Source of the DNA: Rhizobiaceae bacterium
GTDB taxonomy: Bacteria > Pseudomonadota > Alphaproteobacteria > Rhizobiales > Rhizobiaceae
Direction: 5' to 3'
Length of the DNA stretch: 17,458 bases
Assembly: GCA_020696915.1 (NCBI GenBank)
Contig: JAJFMR010000019.1
Span: 1-17,458 of the forward strand
The notes beneath the pieces were generated by a model. The model did no database searches. It was given only the letters and a program-made list of their open reading frames with translations, and was not told the origin of the DNA. Of the stretch, positions 13,455 to 17,458 are shown piece by piece. How positions within the stretch are numbered: position 1 is the stretch's first letter; every line of letters starts with the position of its first letter. Position numbers and translations under genes: made by a program.

Positions 13455-14007
13455 CGTGTTCGGCCCTCGCCTCCAGAGCCTGGCTCAGCAGCGAGGCGCC
13501 CGCGTCGAAGCCCGCAGCCTCGGCCTCCTCCTGCGCGGTGGCGCAATCGTCGATCCGCGTGCGCAGCCGAGGATCGGCGCCCGCCTCGAGGAGCAGACGA
13601 ACGGCCTCGGTGTCCCTGATTGCGACCGCACGGTGGAGCGGCGTCCAGTCGTTGAAACCACGCTGGTCCGGGTCCGCGCCTGCGCGCAGCAGCAGCGATA
13701 TCATCCCGTGCCTGTCGCTGCGGCTGGTCGACAGCGCCGCGTGAAGGGCCGGAAAGCCGGCGTCATCCACGTAGTTCGGGTTTGCGCCGGCGCCGATCAG
13801 CTCCCCGATGAAACGCAAGGGCGACCAGTAAATGGCGTATTCGAGCGGGTGGCCCAGGCCGAACTCGAACGGCATCGCCTCGTCGAACCATCGCGCGGAG
13901 TTGCCGAGGGCGTTGCCCAGACGCGTAAAATCACCGGCCTTGAAGGCATCGTCGATGGCCTGGAACAGGCGATACCGTTCGCACCTGTCCTCCGGAACCT
14001 CCAGCAT
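13444..14007 (-). CDS. ankyrin repeat domain protein
   Basis: A 187-residue soluble protein. An N-terminal helical part (about 8-45, YRLFQAIDDAFKAGDFTRLGNAL) already resembles a degenerate repeat. Three ankyrin repeats follow: HPLEYAIYW to GAGANPNYVDD (about 53-82), FPALHAALS to LRAGADPDQRG (84-117), and WTPLHRAVAIRDTEAVRLLLEAGADPRLRT (120-149). A short helix (CATAQEEAEAAGF) caps them. Ankyrin repeats bind proteins; nothing catalytic is seen. The ATG at 14005-14007 has GGAGG at an eight-base spacing, and a hairpin in the leader abuts this site. The 3' end overlaps the partner gene. There is no signal peptide, so unlike periplasmic AnkB-type proteins it stays in the cytoplasm. Confidence 0.88.
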   Translation of the reverse strand: MLEVPEDRCERYRLFQAIDDAFKAGDFTRLGNALGNSARWFDEAMPFEFGLGHPLEYAIYWSPLRFIGELIGAGANPNYVDDAGFPALHAALSTSRSDRHGMISLLLRAGADPDQRGFNDWTPLHRAVAIRDTEAVRLLLEAGADPRLRTRIDDCATAQEEAEAAGFDAGASLLSQALEARAEHDAG

Positions 14008-14019
14008 CTCGAACGCCTC

Positions 14020-14045
14020 CGGGAGCAGTGATACTCTTACTCCCG
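14020..14045 (-). promoter_or_regulatory. leader hairpin touching the ankyrin gene ribosome binding site
   Basis: In the minus-strand transcript, CGGGAG (14040-14045) can pair with CTCCCG (14020-14025) around a 14-base loop. The 3' arm ends at the first base of the GGAGG ribosome binding site (14016-14020). It could modulate translation, or as DNA it could be an operator. Confidence 0.35.
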
Positions 14046-14125
14046 CAGGGCGCGGCCTGCAAAGGTCCCGTTTCCAAACTGTATCTTAACGGCGCCCGGC
14101 TATTGGGATTCCATGACGGGCCGGG

Positions 14126-15088
14126 GTGAAAGTCTTGAAACTGGTTGTCCAGATTCCTTGCTACAACGAGGCCGAGCATCTCGGGGAAACGGTGGCGGCG
14201 ATCCCGCGTCGGATGGACGGTATCGACAGTATCGAAATCCTGGTGGTCGACGACGGCAGCACTGATGGTACCGCTGAAGTCGCCAGCAGGCTGAAGGTCG
14301 ACCACATCGTCCGTCATCGCCGCAACCGGGGCCTTGCCGCCGCCTTCCAGACAGGCCTCGACGCAAGCCTGAGAGCCGGCGCCGACATCATCGTCAACAC
14401 CGACGCCGACAACCAGTACGATGCTTCCGACCTGGAACTGCTGGTCGGGCCGCTCCTGCGGGGCGAAGCGGATCTTGTGCTGGGCGACCGCCAGGTCGGC
14501 ACCAACCGGCATTTCTCGCGCGGCAAGAGAGCCCTCCAGCGTATCGGAACGGGAGTCGTCCGGCACCTTTCGGGCATCGACATTCCGGATGCGGTGAGCG
14601 GATTCCGCGCGATGAGCCGCGACGCCGCCATGCAGATGAACATCGTGTCGCGGTTCTCCTACACCACCGAGATGCTCATCATGGCCGGCCAGCGGCGGCT
14701 GGCGGTGGCCTCCGTTCCCGTCAGGACAAATGCGCCGACACGGCAGTCGCGGCTGTTCAGGAGCGTTCCGCAATTCATCGCCAACACCGGGCTGACCATC
14801 GCGCGAGCCTATGCCCTCTACAACCCGCTGCGGACCTTTTTGCTGATCGGTCTCGTCATCCTCTTGCTGGGGGCACTGCCTGTGCTTCGCTTCCTGTGGC
14901 TTTATCTCAGCGGCGACGGGCAAGGGCACGTCCAGTCTCTGGTGCTCGGTGGCACGTTGCTCGTGATCGGCTTCATCACCCTCCTGTTCGGCATCATTGC
15001 CGATCTGATCGGGCGCAACCGGCAGATGCTCGAGGCGGTGCTCCTCAAGGTCAGGAAAATCGAAGAGCGACTGGACCGCCGAGGATGA
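14126..15088 (+). CDS. GT2 glycosyltransferase, GtrB/DPM1-like, two C-terminal TM helices
   Basis: A 320-residue membrane-bound GT-A transferase. Motifs are VQIPCYNEAEHLGET (8-22), ILVVDDGSTDGTAEV (38-52), the metal-binding NTDADNQY (91-98) and DAVSGFRAMSRDA (155-167). Two TM helices lie at about 237-260 and 271-294, with a charged helical tail. This layout is that of enzymes such as GtrB or bacterial DPM1 that move a sugar from UDP or GDP to polyprenyl phosphate on the cytoplasmic face. The sugar is unknown. The start is a GTG at 14126; a TTG three codons later with GGGGTGAAAG upstream is equally possible. Its stop shares ATGA with the next gene, so the two are coupled. The divergent ankyrin gene begins 118 bp away. 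Confidence 0.9.
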   Translation: MKVLKLVVQIPCYNEAEHLGETVAAIPRRMDGIDSIEILVVDDGSTDGTAEVASRLKVDHIVRHRRNRGLAAAFQTGLDASLRAGADIIVNTDADNQYDASDLELLVGPLLRGEADLVLGDRQVGTNRHFSRGKRALQRIGTGVVRHLSGIDIPDAVSGFRAMSRDAAMQMNIVSRFSYTTEMLIMAGQRRLAVASVPVRTNAPTRQSRLFRSVPQFIANTGLTIARAYALYNPLRTFLLIGLVILLLGALPVLRFLWLYLSGDGQGHVQSLVLGGTLLVIGFITLLFGIIADLIGRNRQMLEAVLLKVRKIEERLDRRG

Positions 15089-16764
15089 CGATACCGGCAG
15101 GCCGATCCGACGGCGGGCCGGCTCCAACGGCCGCGGCGATGCGGCCGGCGACGATCGCCATCATCGGAGCCATCGCCACCCTGCAGCTGGCGACCCTGCT
15201 GCTTCGGGAAGTCAACTGGGACGAGTTCCATTTCCTGTCCCTCGTCTTCGATTACCGGCGCGGAGAACTGCACAGGGCGCTGCAAACCTTTCACGTGCAT
15301 CTGTTCTCGTGGCTGACGCTGTGGCCCGGTCACGAAGTGGAAATGATCGTCGCGGGGCGCTCGGTCATGTGGCTGCTCTACATGGCGACGCTGTGGTTCC
15401 TCTACCAGACGGCGAGTGTCTTCGTCCCCGGCGCAGGGGCGCTGTGGGCAACCACGGCCTACGCGACGATCCTCTTCGTTGCGCAGCATGCGACGAGTTT
15501 CCGTGCGGACCCGATCATCACCGCGCTCCTGATGGGAGCCCTGTTCGGACTTACCCGAGAGCGGCTCTCGCTCGCACTGCTCGTGGCCGTCTGCCTCGCG
15601 GTTGCGCTGGCTGGGCTGATTTCCATCAAATCCGTCTTCTACGCGCCGATCTTCGCAGCGGTGGCATGCCTGCGGCTGGCCCAGTCCCCGCGAGGCGTGC
15701 TGCTGCGCGACATGGGCATCGCGCTGGTCGTCGCAGCGATCTGTTTTGCCGGTGCCCTGGCCTGGCACGCCGCATTGCTCGGCACGTCGCCTGGAGCCGC
15801 GGCCGGCACGATTGCCGGCGCCTCGCAGAAGCAGTTCGCCGACGCCGGGCTTTTCCCAGGGTTCCGCTACCTCATTCATTCGCTGTTCGGCAGCCCGCTG
15901 CAATGGGCGGCCATTCTCGCGGGGGCAGCGATCGCCGCCCAGGCTGCGATGCGGTCGGCCGGGGTGAGCCGGCTTCGGGCATTGACGATGGCGAGCTTCG
16001 CTTCACCGCTTCTGCTCATCGCCTTCTACCGCAACAGTTTCCCGTATTTCTACGTCTTCATGCTGGCCCCTACCGCCATCCTGGCAGGAGCAACGGCAGG
16101 GGCCAGCGCGTTCGCTATGAAACGGGCACGCCTTGTGCCTTTCCTGTTCCTGGCGTTTGCAGTGCTGCAGTTCTTCGTCCAGTCCACCAGGACCAACTGG
16201 GACCAGCAGGCGCTGGTCGCGGCCGTGCATGAGCTGTTTCCCGAGCCAGTGCCTTATCTCGACCGCGCCGGAATGATCGCCAGTTATCCCAATGCCGGCT
16301 TCCTGATGAGCACCTGGTGGATCGAGAGCTATCGGCAGCGTGGACGGCCGGTCATTTCCCGGGCGATCGAGGAGAAGAAGCCGCTCTTCCTGATCGTCTC
16401 CGGTTACCCGTTCACGGCGGCACTGGAAACCGACAGCCTCGATCTGCCGGATTACAAGCTGCTCCCCGCGGATGCGGCCGCCCTCAGGGAAAACTACATC
16501 CCCCATTGGGGGCCGCTATGGGTCGCCGGCAAGCACCTCGGCGCGGCGGATGAAGGGGAGTTCAGCGTGCTCATTCCCGGAGACTACACGGTGGAATCCG
16601 ACGGCCCCGTCGAGATCGACGGGCAGAATTTTGATCCGGGCGATGTCGTCATGCTGGGCGTCGGCGATCATGCCTACGCAGGAGGCAACGCGGTGCTCCG
16701 CTACGGACGGAACCTCGCCGTTCCGGGCGGAGACCCGCCAGCCGCCGTGTTTACCGGCTTCTGA
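15085..16764 (+). CDS. polytopic GT-C-type glycosyltransferase
   Basis: A 559-residue inner-membrane protein with about nine to eleven hydrophobic helices between residues 20 and 370. The first is followed by REVNWDEFHF (41-50), whose Asp46/Glu47 sit where GT-C enzymes (PMT, ArnT, GtrII-like) keep their catalytic acids in the first periplasmic loop. The last third (about 375-559) is a soluble periplasmic region ending in beta-rich EGEFSVLIPGDYTVES and GDVVMLGVGDHAY. GT-C enzymes take sugar from a polyprenyl-phosphate donor, which the preceding GT2 would make. The start is the ATG inside the ATGA overlap with that gene, preceded by GAGG; the frame is open 63 codons further upstream but only as a shadow. 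The acceptor (LPS, protein or glycan) is unknown. Confidence 0.82.
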   Translation: MTIPAGRSDGGPAPTAAAMRPATIAIIGAIATLQLATLLLREVNWDEFHFLSLVFDYRRGELHRALQTFHVHLFSWLTLWPGHEVEMIVAGRSVMWLLYMATLWFLYQTASVFVPGAGALWATTAYATILFVAQHATSFRADPIITALLMGALFGLTRERLSLALLVAVCLAVALAGLISIKSVFYAPIFAAVACLRLAQSPRGVLLRDMGIALVVAAICFAGALAWHAALLGTSPGAAAGTIAGASQKQFADAGLFPGFRYLIHSLFGSPLQWAAILAGAAIAAQAAMRSAGVSRLRALTMASFASPLLLIAFYRNSFPYFYVFMLAPTAILAGATAGASAFAMKRARLVPFLFLAFAVLQFFVQSTRTNWDQQALVAAVHELFPEPVPYLDRAGMIASYPNAGFLMSTWWIESYRQRGRPVISRAIEEKKPLFLIVSGYPFTAALETDSLDLPDYKLLPADAAALRENYIPHWGPLWVAGKHLGAADEGEFSVLIPGDYTVESDGPVEIDGQNFDPGDVVMLGVGDHAYAGGNAVLRYGRNLAVPGGDPPAAVFTGF

Positions 16765-16897
16765 TTGGCTTCGTAAGGGGCGTCCGTAGCGGGATGCCAA
16801 GCCGGCCGGTCCGGCCGTCGAACGCTCTCGCCATCGGCCGAACCGCCGATATATGATGCCGGCACATGCCCGGCCGACGGGCTCGAGGGGACAGGGC

Positions 16898-17284
16898 ATG
16901 CCCGAACCGGCCGCCAATCTCGAAAGCGCGATCCTGGCCGCCCTGGCACCGCTCGTCGGAATTCCGCATCCCGATCGCCCGTCCCGCGGCGGCAGGAACC
17001 CGCATGTCAGCCTCGGCCGCACCAGCATGCAGGACTGGAGCACTGGCGCCGAGACAGGCGAGCAATTGCTGACCGTGCATGTCTGGTCTAAGGACGTCGA
17101 AGGCGGCGACACCGTCCGGCTCACCGGGATCGTGCGCGAAAGGCTCGGCAAAGGCCTGCATCTCGATGACGGCCGGGTCGTCACAATGCGGCTCGAATTT
17201 GAGGAGACCCGTTACGACGCCGAATTCGCGCTGCATCATGCACTCCTGCGGTTTCGCGCACACATCGGCGAAGCTGTCGGCTAA
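16898..17284 (+). CDS. DUF3168 family protein (phage tail / gene-transfer-agent type)
   Basis: A 128-residue protein resembling DUF3168, the family of a tail-completion component in siphophages and of the gp8 protein of Rhodobacter-type gene transfer agents. Matching parts are NLESAILAALAPLVG (7-21), NPHVSLGRTSMQDWSTGAETGEQLLTVHVWSK (about 33-64), TGIVRERLG, and DGRVVTMRLEFEETRYDAEFALHHALLRFRA (about 87-119). The segment between the first two parts is shorter than usual, lacking the expected Ile/Val-Tyr-Asp stretch. The ATG at 16898 has GAGGGG seven bases upstream, so a longer reading from 16853 is disfavoured. No capsid, portal or tail gene is next to it in this window, so it seems to be an isolated copy. 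Confidence 0.75.
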   Translation: MPEPAANLESAILAALAPLVGIPHPDRPSRGGRNPHVSLGRTSMQDWSTGAETGEQLLTVHVWSKDVEGGDTVRLTGIVRERLGKGLHLDDGRVVTMRLEFEETRYDAEFALHHALLRFRAHIGEAVG

Positions 17285-17403
17285 GGGTGGAAACCGCTTG
17301 CGACCCCTGTCTGCATGCTGCACCGGGCATACTTCCTCGGCCTGATCCGAAGATGCCGGCACGTTCATTCCACGTTCAGCAGCAATGGGCTAAAAGCCGC
17401 TAC

Positions 17404-17458
17404 ATGAGCATGGTCCGAGCCATTTCCCGCTTCGCCGTCATTGCCCTATGCAGCATGG
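17404..17458 (+). CDS. N-terminus of an exported protein (truncated by the window edge)
   Basis: An ATG at 17404 opens a frame running to the window end, encoding MSMVRAISRFAVIALCSM. Two arginines precede a hydrophobic run, as in a signal peptide or lipoprotein signal. A second in-frame ATG lies two codons on. The upstream 119 bp hold no gene and no clear ribosome binding site, so the call rests mainly on the signal-like sequence. Confidence 0.45.
   Translation, partial: MSMVRAISRFAVIALCSM

Noticed and set aside
14071..14091. TTAAC at about 14086 as a second CtrA site before the GT2 gene
   Set aside because: Only one half-site is present; the bases seven positions upstream (CAAA) do not match TTAA.
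13931..15127. Minus-strand frame of 398 codons
   Set aside because: Antisense to the GT2 gene, which has clear catalytic motifs on the plus strand.

Overview
The window looks like ordinary chromosome of a high-GC alphaproteobacterium of the order Rhizobiales, most likely Phyllobacteriaceae (Mesorhizobium-like). The pointers are a Ros/MucR regulator, DUF2336, DUF1491 and DUF5330 proteins, a DivJ/PleC-type histidine kinase, a SufE, a rhizobial-type Fe/Mn superoxide dismutase, and a perfect CtrA-type site. I see no tRNA, rRNA, CRISPR array, insertion sequence or integrase. The taxon is inferred from gene families and was not tested by a search.

Left part (1-5830). A truncated CDS tail is followed by a tiny minus-strand gene and a plus-strand DUF2336 gene, which diverge around a symmetric GTTAA-N7-TTAAC site. 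The DUF2336 gene converges on and overlaps a DUF1491 gene. Next, on the minus strand, is a translationally overlapping pair: a six-TM PAS histidine kinase of the DivJ/PleC type, then a membrane-anchored protein with two peptidoglycan-binding domains. A DUF5330 gene and sufE follow on the plus strand, and sufE ends in a strong hairpin.

Middle part (5830-11520). A MucR/Ros regulator has an upstream region of about 570 bp that seems to carry no gene but does carry small dyads. Then come a small SET-domain protein and a minus-strand unit encoding cytochrome c' followed by a membrane-anchored diheme cytochrome c, with a 16-bp dyad upstream. These are followed by superoxide dismutase, a branched-chain-type class IV aminotransferase, and on the plus strand an L,D-transpeptidase lipoprotein.

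Right part (11520-17458). A secreted Gly/Asn-repeat protein of unknown function comes first. A minus-strand pair follows, an ankyrin-repeat protein overlapping an uncharacterised beta-rich partner. Next is a coupled plus-strand glycosylation pair: a GtrB/DPM1-like GT2 with two C-terminal TM helices, and a polytopic GT-C-type transferase joined by an ATGA overlap. The window ends with an isolated DUF3168 gene (a phage-tail/gene-transfer-agent family) and the first codons of an exported protein.

I do not see a clear-cut undescribed defence or mobile system. The most interesting points are the CtrA-type site beside DUF2336, the kinase/peptidoglycan-binding pair, the ankyrin/partner pair with a hairpin abutting its ribosome binding site, the two-gene glycosyltransferase module without a visible flippase, and the orphan, apparently shortened DUF3168 gene.
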